Shown here one piece after another: positions 26,638-34,607 of a stretch of 64,000 bases of DNA. The stretch is from Niveispirillum fermenti. GTDB taxonomy: Bacteria; Pseudomonadota; Alphaproteobacteria; Azospirillales; Azospirillaceae. The notes beneath the pieces are model-generated. The model was not told where the DNA came from and did not search any database. It worked only from the letters and a program-made list of their open reading frames with translations. Each line of letters begins with the position of its first letter. Positions within the stretch are counted from its first letter, which is position 1. The stretch covers positions 79,796 to 143,795 of the forward strand of contig NZ_JBLTXA010000012.1 in assembly GCF_048066175.1 (NCBI RefSeq), written 5' to 3'. Made by a program: the position numbers and the translations under genes.

Positions 26638-26751
26638 AGGTCCCGGTGAGAGCAACTCACCGGGACCTAGTCCGGCGCCGCCCATGCGGCGTCGCCAAGC
26701 CCACGGGTGGGGCGCCGGCGATTGAGACCGGTGATCGGTTGCGATCACCGG
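26638..26751. repeat. Structured extragenic repeat, copy B
   Basis: A perfect 13-bp hairpin (26638-26650 with 26656-26668, loop AGCAA); outer core stem CCGGCGCC/GGCGCCGG (26672-26679 with 26711-26718); inner stems GCCGC/GCGGC (26677-26681 with 26686-26690) and CCCA/TGGG (26700-26703 with 26708-26711); final 10-bp hairpin CCGGTGATCG/CGATCACCGG (26728-26737 with 26742-26751). It has the same order of elements as copy A, with different but still paired stem bases. Confidence 0.75.
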
Positions 26752-26774
26752 GACTTAATGCGTTGCCGTTTTGT

Positions 26775-26836
26775 TCATATGGTGTAGAATTCTTTCCCTG
26801 CAGGAAGAAAGGGCCATCCCATGGCACTCCATATGA
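26775..26836. repeat. Compound inverted repeat upstream of ruvA
   Basis: Outer arms TCATATGG (26775-26782) and CCATATGA (26829-26836). Inside lies a hairpin TTCTT...AAGAA centred on CCTGCAGG (26790-26809). Confidence 0.5.
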
Positions 26837-27011
26837 AATCCCCGCAGGCGGGACACCCGGTTAAGATGCGGATCGTCCTTCCCACCTCTGCGCCGCCTGG
26901 GCCCGGGCCAGCATCCTGAATGCTACCCTGCTGTTCAAGGGCCGGGATTTCATCCATACCGACATCATCGTGGCGCCACCCCCTGCTGGTGCCCGAGGCC
27001 GGAGTGAACCA

Positions 27012-27632
27012 ATGATCGCGAAACTGTCCGGGCTGTTGGACAGCACGGGCCTGGATTGGGCCATCATCGATGTCGGCGGGGTGGGCTATCTCATCTCCGC
27101 ATCCACCCGCACCCTGCGCCGGCTGGGCAGCACCGGCAATGCCGTTTCCGTGCATACGGAAATGTGGGTGTCGGAAGACAAGATGGCGCTTTACGGCTTT
27201 GCCGACATTTCGGAGCGGGACTGGTTCCGGCTCCTGACGACGGTGCAGGGGGTGGGGGCGCGGGTGGCGCTGAATATCTTGTCTGTATTGGCGCCCGACC
27301 GGCTGACATCCGCGATTGCCGCGCAGGATAAAACAACCTTGTGCGAGGCCGATGGTGTGGGCCCGAAGCTGGCTGCCCGAATTTTGAACGAATTGAAGGA
27401 TAAGGTCGCCTCGCTTGCCACCACGCCCGTGGCGGCGGGTGCGGTTTCCAGCGCAGTGGCACAGGCTGCTGCGCCCAGCAGCAATGTCGGTGACGCGGTG
27501 TCGGCCCTGGTCAATCTGGGATACAAGCGGATCGAGGCCTTCACGGCCGTGAACAAGGCGGCCCAGGGTCTGGGTGGCGGCGCCGATGTATCCGCCCTGA
27601 TCCGTGCGGGCCTGAAGGAACTCAGCCAGTGA
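27012..27632 (+). CDS. ruvA: Holliday junction branch-migration protein RuvA
   Basis: DNA-binding subunit of the RuvAB branch-migration motor, 206 residues. An N-terminal OB fold (MIAKLSGLLDS...VDVGGVGYLI-like), tandem helix-hairpin-helix motifs (VQGVGARVALNIL, ADGVGPKLAARILNELKDK) and a C-terminal three-helix domain that contacts RuvB (DAVSALVNLGYKRIEAFTAV) are visible. The stop overlaps the GTG start of ruvB by four bases. Confidence 0.96.
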   Translation: MIAKLSGLLDSTGLDWAIIDVGGVGYLISASTRTLRRLGSTGNAVSVHTEMWVSEDKMALYGFADISERDWFRLLTTVQGVGARVALNILSVLAPDRLTSAIAAQDKTTLCEADGVGPKLAARILNELKDKVASLATTPVAAGAVSSAVAQAAAPSSNVGDAVSALVNLGYKRIEAFTAVNKAAQGLGGGADVSALIRAGLKELSQ

Positions 27633-28762
27633 GCCGCAAGCCCAAGCCCGAGGCTCCGCCGCCATCGCGGCCGGAGCGCATGGTGGAGCAGGACCGCATC
27701 GGCGGTGACGCCAGTACGGAGAATTCGATCCGCCCGCTGTCGCTGGGTGAGTTCATCGGGCAGCGACAGGTGCGGGAGAATCTTTCCCTGTTCATCCAGG
27801 CCGCGCGCGGCCGGGGGGAGGCGCTGGACCATGTGCTGCTGTTCGGGCCGCCGGGCCTGGGCAAGACGACGCTGGCCCAGATCGTGGCAAAGGAACTGAA
27901 TGTCGGCTTCCGCGCCACCTCCGGCCCCGTCATCGCGCGGGCGGGAGATCTGGCCGCGTTGCTGACCAATCTTCAGCCACATGACGTGCTGTTCATCGAT
28001 GAGATCCATCGCCTGTCGCCGGCTGTGGAGGAAATCCTTTATCCCGCCATGGAGGATTTCCAGCTCGACCTGATCATCGGAGAGGGGCCGGCGGCGCGCA
28101 GCGTGCGCATCGACCTTCCCCCCTTCACCCTGGTGGGGGCCACCACGCGCTCGGGCCTGATCACGCGACCCCTGCGCGAACGGTTCGGCATCCCGCTGCG
28201 CATGCAGTTCTACGAGCCGGAGGAACTGCAACTGATCGTCAGCCGGGGCGCCCGCATCCTGGGCGTGGAGATGACGGATGAAGGCGCGCTGGAAGTGGCG
28301 CGCCGGTCCCGTGGCACGCCGCGCGTGGCCGGCCGCCTGTTGCGCCGCGTGCGGGACATCTGTGGTGTGCAGGGGGTGGATATCGTCGATGCCGCAGCCG
28401 CCGACCGGGCGCTGACGCGGCTTGAGGTGGACCGCCTGGGCTTCGATGCCATGGACCGCCGCTATCTTTCCTGTATCGCCGACCATTATGGCGGCGGACC
28501 GGTGGGGGTGGAGACGCTGGGCGCGGCATTGGGCGAGCAGCGCGACGTGCTGGAGGAGACGATTGAGCCCTATCTGATCCAGCAAGGATTGTTGCAGCGC
28601 ACACCGCGCGGGCGCATGCTCACGGATACGGGCTATCGCTATCTGGGCCTGCCTGTTCCGGCGACCCCGGCGCGGCAGTTCGACCTGCTGGGCGGCCTGG
28701 GGGTGGCCGGCAAGGGGAGCGCGCCTGTGGGTGACCTGTTCGACGGGGATGCGAATGCCTGA
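27629..28762 (+). CDS. ruvB: Holliday junction branch-migration ATPase RuvB
   Basis: AAA+ motor of 377 residues, GTG start overlapping the ruvA stop (GTGA), so translation is coupled. Walker A GPPGLGKT (73-80), Walker B FIDEIHRL (about 122-129), sensor 1 GATTRSG and the arginine-finger region RPLRERFGI are intact, followed by the winged-helix domain. The C-terminal 30 residues are Gly/Ala-rich and longer than in E. coli. Confidence 0.97.
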   Translation: MSRKPKPEAPPPSRPERMVEQDRIGGDASTENSIRPLSLGEFIGQRQVRENLSLFIQAARGRGEALDHVLLFGPPGLGKTTLAQIVAKELNVGFRATSGPVIARAGDLAALLTNLQPHDVLFIDEIHRLSPAVEEILYPAMEDFQLDLIIGEGPAARSVRIDLPPFTLVGATTRSGLITRPLRERFGIPLRMQFYEPEELQLIVSRGARILGVEMTDEGALEVARRSRGTPRVAGRLLRRVRDICGVQGVDIVDAAAADRALTRLEVDRLGFDAMDRRYLSCIADHYGGGPVGVETLGAALGEQRDVLEETIEPYLIQQGLLQRTPRGRMLTDTGYRYLGLPVPATPARQFDLLGGLGVAGKGSAPVGDLFDGDANA

Positions 28763-29324
28763 CAGCACCCGGCCATCCCCCGGCTGGTGGGAGGGCGCCA
28801 CCCATATATACCCGGTGCGGGTCTATTACGAGGATACCGACGCCGGCGGCATCGTCTATCACGCCAATTATCTGCGCTTTGCCGAACGGGCCCGCAACGA
28901 GATGCTGCGCCTGGCCGGCTTCCCGCATGCAGCCATGGTGGCGGACACGGGTGTGGCTTTGGCGGTACGCCGTTGCAGCATCGACTTCCGGCAGCCGGCC
29001 CGCCTCGATGACGCGCTTGAAGTCCTGACGCGGATTGTCGATATCGGTGCCGCGACAGTCGATATCGAACAGGATGTGCTGCGCAGCGAGGGACTGGCCT
29101 GGGGTGGGGTTGCGGCAGAGACGGGCGCACAGCCGCTGGTCAGGATCAACCTGTGCCTGGCGGCTATCAATGTCCAGGGCCGACCGGTCCGTCTGCCGTC
29201 CGCCTTGCGGGTGGTGCTGAAGAATGGCCTGCCGCCTGCGGAGCGGGCGGTGGTGGAGAATGGCCTGCCGCCTGCGGAGCGGGCGGTGGTGGAGAATGGA
29301 TTGTCACGGCAAGGTCAGGACTGA
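28755..29324 (+). CDS. ybgC: Tol-Pal system acyl-CoA thioesterase YbgC
   Basis: Hotdog-fold acyl-CoA thioesterase, the standard first gene of tol-pal clusters. The active-site signature VYYEDTDAGGIVYHANYLRFAERAR is intact. It overlaps ruvB by eight bases. The product is about 189 residues, whereas family members are usually 130-150. The extra C-terminal tail contains a perfect 36-bp tandem duplication encoding NGLPPAERAVVE twice, plus the start of a third unit. The tail lies outside the fold and may be dispensable. Confidence 0.93.
   Translation: MPDSTRPSPGWWEGATHIYPVRVYYEDTDAGGIVYHANYLRFAERARNEMLRLAGFPHAAMVADTGVALAVRRCSIDFRQPARLDDALEVLTRIVDIGAATVDIEQDVLRSEGLAWGGVAAETGAQPLVRINLCLAAINVQGRPVRLPSALRVVLKNGLPPAERAVVENGLPPAERAVVENGLSRQGQD
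29222..29299 (+). repeat. 36-bp tandem repeat at the 3' end of ybgC
   Basis: Two identical 36-bp units (from 29222 and 29258) plus a 6-bp third start (from 29294). In frame, 12 residues per unit, just upstream of tolQ. Confidence 0.9.
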
Positions 29325-29329
29325 AACAG

Positions 29330-30061
29330 ATGTTTCCCACCCTATTGCAAGCCACCGCGCTCGGCGGTGCTGTCCCGGCCCATGAATTGACGACGCTGGG
29401 CCTGTTCCTGCAGGCCGACATCGTCGTGAAGCTGGTGATGCTGGGCCTGCTCGGCGCCTCGATCTGGACCTGGGCCATCATCTTCAACAAGGCGGCGAAG
29501 CTGCGCCGGTTGAAGGCGGCGGCGGCCGATTTCGAGGAGCATTTCTGGTCCGGCGGCTCGCTGGACCAGCTCTATGACAAGGTGGCGACCACTCCGTCGG
29601 AACCGTTTTCCGCCGTGTTCGCGGCCGGCATGCGGGAATGGCGGCATGCCAATGAACGCGGCCTGGCCACATCGGGGGCCATGCGTGCCAACCTGGCCCA
29701 GCGCATCGAGCGCGTCATGTCTGTGACGGTGGGACGCGAGATGGCCGATATCGAGCGCTATCTGACCGTGCTGGCCTCCGTCGGGTCGGCGGGGCCGTTC
29801 GTGGGCCTGTTCGGCACGGTATGGGGCATCATGGGTGCCTTCACCAACATCGCTGCCCAGCAGAACACTTCGCTGGCCGTTGTGGCGCCGGGTATTGCGG
29901 AGGCGCTGTTCGCGACGGCCATCGGCCTGGTCGCGGCCATTCCCGCCGTGCTGGCCTACAATTATTTCTCGTCGGAGATCGGCCGGTTCGGTGACCGTCT
30001 GGACTCATTTGTGACAGAATTCTCCGCGATTCTTCAGCGGCATCTCGAAGAGCGGGGCTGA
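29330..30061 (+). CDS. tolQ: Tol-Pal system protein TolQ
   Basis: MotA/ExbB-family proton-channel subunit that energises TolA. The 243-residue product has three membrane helices: about 24-46, about 145-170 (SVGSAGPFVGLFGTVWGIMGAF) and about 185-207. The conserved Thr/Pro-rich pore helix is present. It starts five bases after ybgC with an AGGA site, and tolR follows by two bases. Acts with TolR, TolA, TolB and Pal in outer-membrane constriction at division. Confidence 0.96.
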   Translation: MFPTLLQATALGGAVPAHELTTLGLFLQADIVVKLVMLGLLGASIWTWAIIFNKAAKLRRLKAAAADFEEHFWSGGSLDQLYDKVATTPSEPFSAVFAAGMREWRHANERGLATSGAMRANLAQRIERVMSVTVGREMADIERYLTVLASVGSAGPFVGLFGTVWGIMGAFTNIAAQQNTSLAVVAPGIAEALFATAIGLVAAIPAVLAYNYFSSEIGRFGDRLDSFVTEFSAILQRHLEERG

Positions 30062-30063
30062 CC

Positions 30064-30528
30064 ATGGGGGCAAGCCTTTCCGGCAAGCAGGCAGGACGCG
30101 GGCGACGCCGGTCGCGCCGCGCCGCCATGTCCGACATCAATGTGACGCCCTTCGTGGATGTCATGCTGGTGTTGCTGATCGTGTTCATGGTCGCGGCCCC
30201 GCTGCTGACCGCCGGCATTCCCGTCAACCTGCCCAAGGGGGCGGCCCAAGCTCTCCAGTCGGAGGAGGACCCGCTCTGGGTCACGGTGACCGCCGATGGC
30301 CGCATTTCCTTCAAGGACAAGAAGGTTTTCGATAACGAGATGTTCGGGCTGGAGGAACTGGCGCCGCGCCTTGCCGTGGTGGCCGAGCAGACGCCAGACC
30401 GCAAGGTGCTGGTGCGCGGCGACCGTGAGGCGACCTATGCCAGCATTGTCGATGTGCTGAGCGAAGCCCGGCGCGCGGGTCTGTCGGAGGCCAAGCTGGT
30501 CATCGAATCCGACGGCCGTGGCAGATAG
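30064..30528 (+). CDS. tolR: Tol-Pal system protein TolR
   Basis: ExbD-family partner of TolQ, 154 residues. A basic N terminus (RGRRRSRRAAMSDINVTPFVDV) leads into one membrane helix carrying the proton-path Asp (VDVMLVLLIVFMV). A periplasmic domain (about 60-150) binds peptidoglycan. The gene is in an operon with tolQ and tolA. Confidence 0.96.
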   Translation: MGASLSGKQAGRGRRRSRRAAMSDINVTPFVDVMLVLLIVFMVAAPLLTAGIPVNLPKGAAQALQSEEDPLWVTVTADGRISFKDKKVFDNEMFGLEELAPRLAVVAEQTPDRKVLVRGDREATYASIVDVLSEARRAGLSEAKLVIESDGRGR

Positions 30529-30545
30529 GGGCAGCCGATCGCACC

Positions 30546-31460
30546 ATGCGGACGACCCTGATCCTCTCCGGCCTTCTTCATGTGGCGCTGATTCTCCTGG
30601 CGCTGATCGGCCTTCCGCACCTGGTGAAGGAGCGGGAGGTCGTGCTGCTGCAGGAGGTTCCCGTCGATGTGGTGGAAGTGGGGCCGATGACCATCGCCCG
30701 GCTGGCCGAACCCATCGAGCGACCACAGCCGCCACAGCCCAGGCCCTCACCCACGCCACCGCGGCCCCAACCTCCCGAACCACCGGCCCAGGCCCGGACG
30801 CCGTCCCCGCCTCCGCCACCCGTGCAGGTGCCGGAGCCCCCCAAGCAGGTGGCCGAGCAGCCGCCCGAGCCGGAGCCCCCGAAACCCGAGCCGAAGCCGG
30901 AGCCGAAGCCCGAACCCAAGCCCGAACCGCCGAAGCCCAAGCCACCGGAGCCGAAGAAGCCGGAACCGCCCAAGCCTGAGCCGAAAAAGCCCGATCCCAA
31001 ACCGGAGCCGAAGAAGGAGGAGCCGAAGCGCAGCCTCGACAGCGTGCTTCAAAACCTGACGCGGCAGCAGCCGGACACGCCGTCGCGCGAAGCGCCGCGC
31101 GAACCTGCGCCGCAACCCGCGCCGCTGGCCGGACGCACCGGCGAGCGCCTTTCCATCAGCGAGGAGGACGCGCTGCGCCGCCAGATCCGCAATTGCTGGA
31201 ACGTGCCGGTTGGGGCCAAGGGGATCGAAGCGATGCAGGCGGAAATCCGGGTCTTGTTCGACCGTGACCTGCGCGTCACAAATGTCCAGTATGTATCGGG
31301 AACGGGGAACCCCAATACCGACCCGCATTTCCGGGCCTTCGTGGAATCCGCCTTACGTGCGCCGCTTTTGCCCGGATGTAATACGTTGAACATCCCCCGC
31401 GAAAAATATGCGGACAAAGGGTCCATCCTGATGAAGTTCAGCCCGAAGGATATGTTCTGA
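30546..31460 (+). CDS. tolA: Tol-Pal system protein TolA
   Basis: Inner-membrane protein that spans the periplasm and links TolQR to TolB/Pal. The 304-residue product has a membrane anchor (residues 4-22), a long Pro/Glu/Lys-rich stretch (about 55-175, many KPEPKPEP-type repeats) instead of the long helix of E. coli TolA, and a C-terminal TonB/TolA-like domain (about 205-304, NCWNVPVGAKG...GCNTLNIP). Its stop overlaps the tolB start by one base. Confidence 0.93.
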   Translation: MRTTLILSGLLHVALILLALIGLPHLVKEREVVLLQEVPVDVVEVGPMTIARLAEPIERPQPPQPRPSPTPPRPQPPEPPAQARTPSPPPPPVQVPEPPKQVAEQPPEPEPPKPEPKPEPKPEPKPEPPKPKPPEPKKPEPPKPEPKKPDPKPEPKKEEPKRSLDSVLQNLTRQQPDTPSREAPREPAPQPAPLAGRTGERLSISEEDALRRQIRNCWNVPVGAKGIEAMQAEIRVLFDRDLRVTNVQYVSGTGNPNTDPHFRAFVESALRAPLLPGCNTLNIPREKYADKGSILMKFSPKDMF

Positions 31461-32821
31461 TGCACGCCAACGCGCTTATGTCCACGGGCTGGCGCACCGT
31501 CGGCCGGTTCGTCGCCCTGGTGGCGACGGTGTTCGCCGTCGGTCTTGCCGCGCCGGCCCGCGCCGAACTTGAAATCGACATCACGTCTGGCAATCCGCAG
31601 CCGATACCCGTCGCCATCACGAATTTCGCAGGCGACAATCCCGGCGCCCAGCAACTGGGCCAAAACATCGCCGGCGTCATTTCCGCCAACCTGGAACGCT
31701 CGGGTCTGTTCCGTCCGCTGGAGCCGTCGCGCTTCGTGCAGACACCGGAGTCGCTGCGCACGGGCGTGCGTTTTGCCGACTGGCGGCTGATCCAGGCGCA
31801 GGGGTTGGTGACGGGCACCGTGACCCAGGCGGCTGACGGGCGGACGCGAATCGAATTCCGCCTGTTCGATGTTACGGCCGGCCAGCAGGTAACCGGTTTG
31901 GCCTATACCGTCCAAGCGGATGGCTGGCGGCGTGTCGCCCACATCATTTCCGACGCGATTTACAAGCGCGTGACGGGGGAAGAGGGCTATTTCGACACCC
32001 GCATCGTCTATATCGCCGAGTCTGGCCCGGCGCTTCAGCGGGTCAAGCAACTCGCCATCATGGATCAGGATGGTCAGAATCACCGGTTCCTGACCGACGG
32101 CCGCGTGCTCGTGCTCACCCCCCGTTTTTCTCCGAGCACCCAGGAAATTACATACCTGAGCTACTTCAACAACAGGCCTCGGGTGTATTTGTTCAATATT
32201 GATACCGGTCGTCAGGAAGTGCTGGGCGATTTTCCCGGCATGACATTTGCTCCCCGTTTTTCCCCTGACGGGAACAAGGTCATCATGTCGCTGGCTTCCG
32301 GCGGCAATACGGATATCTACACATTGGACCTGCGCACACGTCGTCAGCAACAGTTGACGAATCATCCCGGTATTGACACGGCCCCGTCTTATTCTCCGGA
32401 CGGCACTAAAATTGTGTTTGAAAGCGACCGTGGCGGTACACAACAGCTTTACACGATGAATGCTGATGGCAGCGACGTGAAGCGAATTACTTTCGGTCAA
32501 GGCCGTTACGGTACCCCGGTCTGGTCGCCCCGTGGCGATCTGATCGCCTTCACACGATTGTTCGGCGATAAGTTCTATATCGGAGTCATTCGGCCGGATG
32601 GGTCGGGTGAACGCCTTTTGACAGAGGCATTCCATGTCGAAGGACCTACTTGGGCTCCCAATGGCCGTGTGCTTATGTTCTTCAAGGAACGTCCTTCCGG
32701 ACAGGCAGGCAGGCAGCGTCAGGCCAAGCTATACTCAATTGACTTGACTGGGTCTAATGAACGGCAGGTCTTGACGCCCACCGACGCTTCCGACCCGGCA
32801 TGGTCACCCTTGATTCCATGA
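31460..32821 (+). CDS. tolB: Tol-Pal system protein TolB
   Basis: Periplasmic beta-propeller protein of 453 residues: a Sec signal peptide (about 1-34, ending AAPARA), an N-terminal alpha/beta domain (about 40-160) and a six-bladed propeller with repeated FSPDG-type motifs (RFSPDGNKVIMSL, SYSPDGTKIVFESD, WSPRGDLIAF). It contacts Pal and TolA. Codon use in the propeller half (about 32050-32800) is visibly less GC-rich at third positions than in the first half and the neighbouring genes. Confidence 0.97.
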   Translation: MHANALMSTGWRTVGRFVALVATVFAVGLAAPARAELEIDITSGNPQPIPVAITNFAGDNPGAQQLGQNIAGVISANLERSGLFRPLEPSRFVQTPESLRTGVRFADWRLIQAQGLVTGTVTQAADGRTRIEFRLFDVTAGQQVTGLAYTVQADGWRRVAHIISDAIYKRVTGEEGYFDTRIVYIAESGPALQRVKQLAIMDQDGQNHRFLTDGRVLVLTPRFSPSTQEITYLSYFNNRPRVYLFNIDTGRQEVLGDFPGMTFAPRFSPDGNKVIMSLASGGNTDIYTLDLRTRRQQQLTNHPGIDTAPSYSPDGTKIVFESDRGGTQQLYTMNADGSDVKRITFGQGRYGTPVWSPRGDLIAFTRLFGDKFYIGVIRPDGSGERLLTEAFHVEGPTWAPNGRVLMFFKERPSGQAGRQRQAKLYSIDLTGSNERQVLTPTDASDPAWSPLIP

Positions 32822-32979
32822 GAGGGCCACACTAATTTCGCAACGCAAGAACGACGCTCAATATCCGCCGGTCACTCAAAGATCGTGTCAAATCGGCGAC
32901 CGGCTGTGGTACCCGTCGTTCGTGGGGCAAATCACCGTAACCTTCAATCGAACTCGCGTTCCACCTTAGGGGGTCTCAA

Positions 32980-33483
32980 ATGCGCTTCAAGATCATCACC
33001 CTCGTTGCGGTCGCCCTGCTGGCCACCGCTTGCAGCAGCAAGCCTCAGCAGGAGGCTCAGGCCACCACCGGCGGCACCGTTGCGCCGCCGCCCGCGCCGC
33101 CGCCGGCCGCTCCGTCGGGCCCCGCTCCGGGCTCCGCCGAAGATTTCATCCAGAATGTCGGCGACCGCGTCTTCTTCGGCTTCGACAAGTTCGACCTGAC
33201 GCCGGAAGCGACCGCCACCCTGGATCGTCAGGCCGCCTGGCTGAAGCAGTATCCGGCCGTCACCGTGACCGTTGAAGGCCACGCCGACGAGCGCGGCACG
33301 CGCGAGTACAACCTGGCCCTGGGCGACCGCCGCGCCGCCTCGGTCAAGAAGTACCTGACCGCGCTGGGCGTTGATGCCGCCCGCGTCCAGACCATCTCCT
33401 ATGGCAAGGAGCGTCCGGCCGTGGAAGGTTCCAACGAGGCCGCCTGGACCCAGAACCGTCGTGGCGTGACCGTGATCAACTGA
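32980..33483 (+). CDS. pal: Peptidoglycan-associated lipoprotein Pal
   Basis: Outer-membrane lipoprotein of 167 residues. The signal peptide ends in the lipobox LLATAC (Cys18), a Pro/Ala linker follows, and the OmpA-like domain (about 60-165) has VFFGFDKFDLTPEA and VEGHADERGTREYNLALGDRRA for binding meso-DAP peptidoglycan. It has its own ribosome-binding site (AGGGGG) about 160 bases after tolB and a strong terminator after it. Confidence 0.97.
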   Translation: MRFKIITLVAVALLATACSSKPQQEAQATTGGTVAPPPAPPPAAPSGPAPGSAEDFIQNVGDRVFFGFDKFDLTPEATATLDRQAAWLKQYPAVTVTVEGHADERGTREYNLALGDRRAASVKKYLTALGVDAARVQTISYGKERPAVEGSNEAAWTQNRRGVTVIN

Positions 33484-33525
33484 TCCGGCGCGGACCCTGT
33501 CACCAGGGACCGACGTGATGAAGAG

Positions 33526-33555
33526 ACGCCGCCCGGCCCGCCGGGCGGCGTTTTT
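33526..33555 (+). terminator. Rho-independent terminator after pal
   Basis: 11-bp stem ACGCCGCCCGG/CCGGGCGGCGT, loop CCCG, then TTTT. Confidence 0.85.
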
Positions 33556-33701
33556 CGATTCCGGCACTTTTCATTTCCCGGTTGTGTCGAAGGGGAGGGT
33601 CGGCGAGGCCACAAATACGCCCCATCGGCGTTGGATACTTCCGCCCGCCCTTCCGAAGCGGTAGGGTCGCCCGATATCTCCGCTCCAACCGCTGGTATTC
33701 G

Positions 33702-34607
33702 ATGACAAGCCACCTGCGCCCCCGTCATTCCTTCCTGCGCCGCCGCCTTACCATCGCGGCCGTCGCACTGGCCGCCATCGCCGGTTCCGTGCCGGCCGCA
33801 GGGCAGTCCGACACGCGGGAGATGCTCAATCGCCTTCAGCGGCTGGAGAATGAGGTCCAGACCCTGAACCGGCAGGTCTATCGGGGTGGAAGCGCACCGG
33901 CCGGACAGGCGGCGGGCGGCGCACCCATGGCCGGCAACGTGGCGGCCGGGTTCGAGGTCCGCCTGCAACGGCTGGAATCGGAGATCCAGACCCTGACCGG
34001 CCGCTACGAGGAGGCCACCTATCAGGTGTCCCAGTTGCGGGAACAACTCACCCGCATGCAGACCGATATCGAATTCCGGCTCAACCAGTTGGAAAAGGGG
34101 CAGGCGGGTTCGCCGGGCGCCGGTGCGCCGGTGGCGGAAGGGGTGGCGGGGCCCTCGCCGGGGGTGCCGGTGGTCCCGGCCGAGGCGGCAGCGCCGCCGC
34201 CGTCCCAGACGCTGCCATCCGGCACGGCGCAGGAACAGTATGATTTCGCCTTCAACCTGCTCCGCCAGGCCGACTATGCCGGCGCGGAAGCGGCGTTCCG
34301 TGCGTTCCTGCAGGCCAACAGCAGCAGCACGCTGGCCGGCAATGCCCAATACTGGCTGGCCGAAACGCTTTATGTCCGCGGCCAATACCAGCCCGCCGCC
34401 ATTGCCTTCGCCGAGGGTTATCAGAAATATCCCCGCGGCAACAAGGCGCCGGACAGTCTGCTGAAGCTGGCCCTGTCGCTGTCGGCGATGAAGGCCAATG
34501 ATGATGCCTGCACCGCCCTGCGCGAGCTGGGGGAGAAGTACAAGGACGCGCCGGCCACCATCAAGCGTCGCGCCGACATGGAAAAGAACCGCCTGAAATG
34601 CCGGTAG
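33702..34607 (+). CDS. cpoB: Cell division coordinator CpoB (YbgF)
   Basis: Periplasmic protein of 301 residues that couples Tol-Pal to peptidoglycan synthesis. A signal peptide (about 1-34), an N-terminal trimerising coiled coil with heptad-like Leu and Gln (LNRLQRLENEVQTLNRQV, LQRLESEIQTL), a Pro/Ala linker and C-terminal TPR repeats (about 180-300, YDFAFNLLRQADYAGAEAAF...) are visible. The start at ATG 33702 matches the signal peptide; its ribosome-binding site is weak. The 3' end overlaps tilS by ten bases. Confidence 0.94.
   Translation: MTSHLRPRHSFLRRRLTIAAVALAAIAGSVPAAGQSDTREMLNRLQRLENEVQTLNRQVYRGGSAPAGQAAGGAPMAGNVAAGFEVRLQRLESEIQTLTGRYEEATYQVSQLREQLTRMQTDIEFRLNQLEKGQAGSPGAGAPVAEGVAGPSPGVPVVPAEAAAPPPSQTLPSGTAQEQYDFAFNLLRQADYAGAEAAFRAFLQANSSSTLAGNAQYWLAETLYVRGQYQPAAIAFAEGYQKYPRGNKAPDSLLKLALSLSAMKANDDACTALRELGEKYKDAPATIKRRADMEKNRLKCR

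Larger units (their letters stand above)
26533..27011. other. ruvC-ruvA intergenic region made of dyads
   Basis: About 480 bases inside what is normally a compact ruvCAB operon. It holds three successive structured blocks (26532-26636, 26638-26751, 26775-26836), then about 175 bases with no clear feature before ruvA. No coding frame is convincing. Confidence 0.6.

Noticed and set aside
24145..26748. 867-codon minus-strand frame
   Set aside because: Runs opposite fabI, yebC and ruvC, all with intact motifs; no protein-like features of its own.
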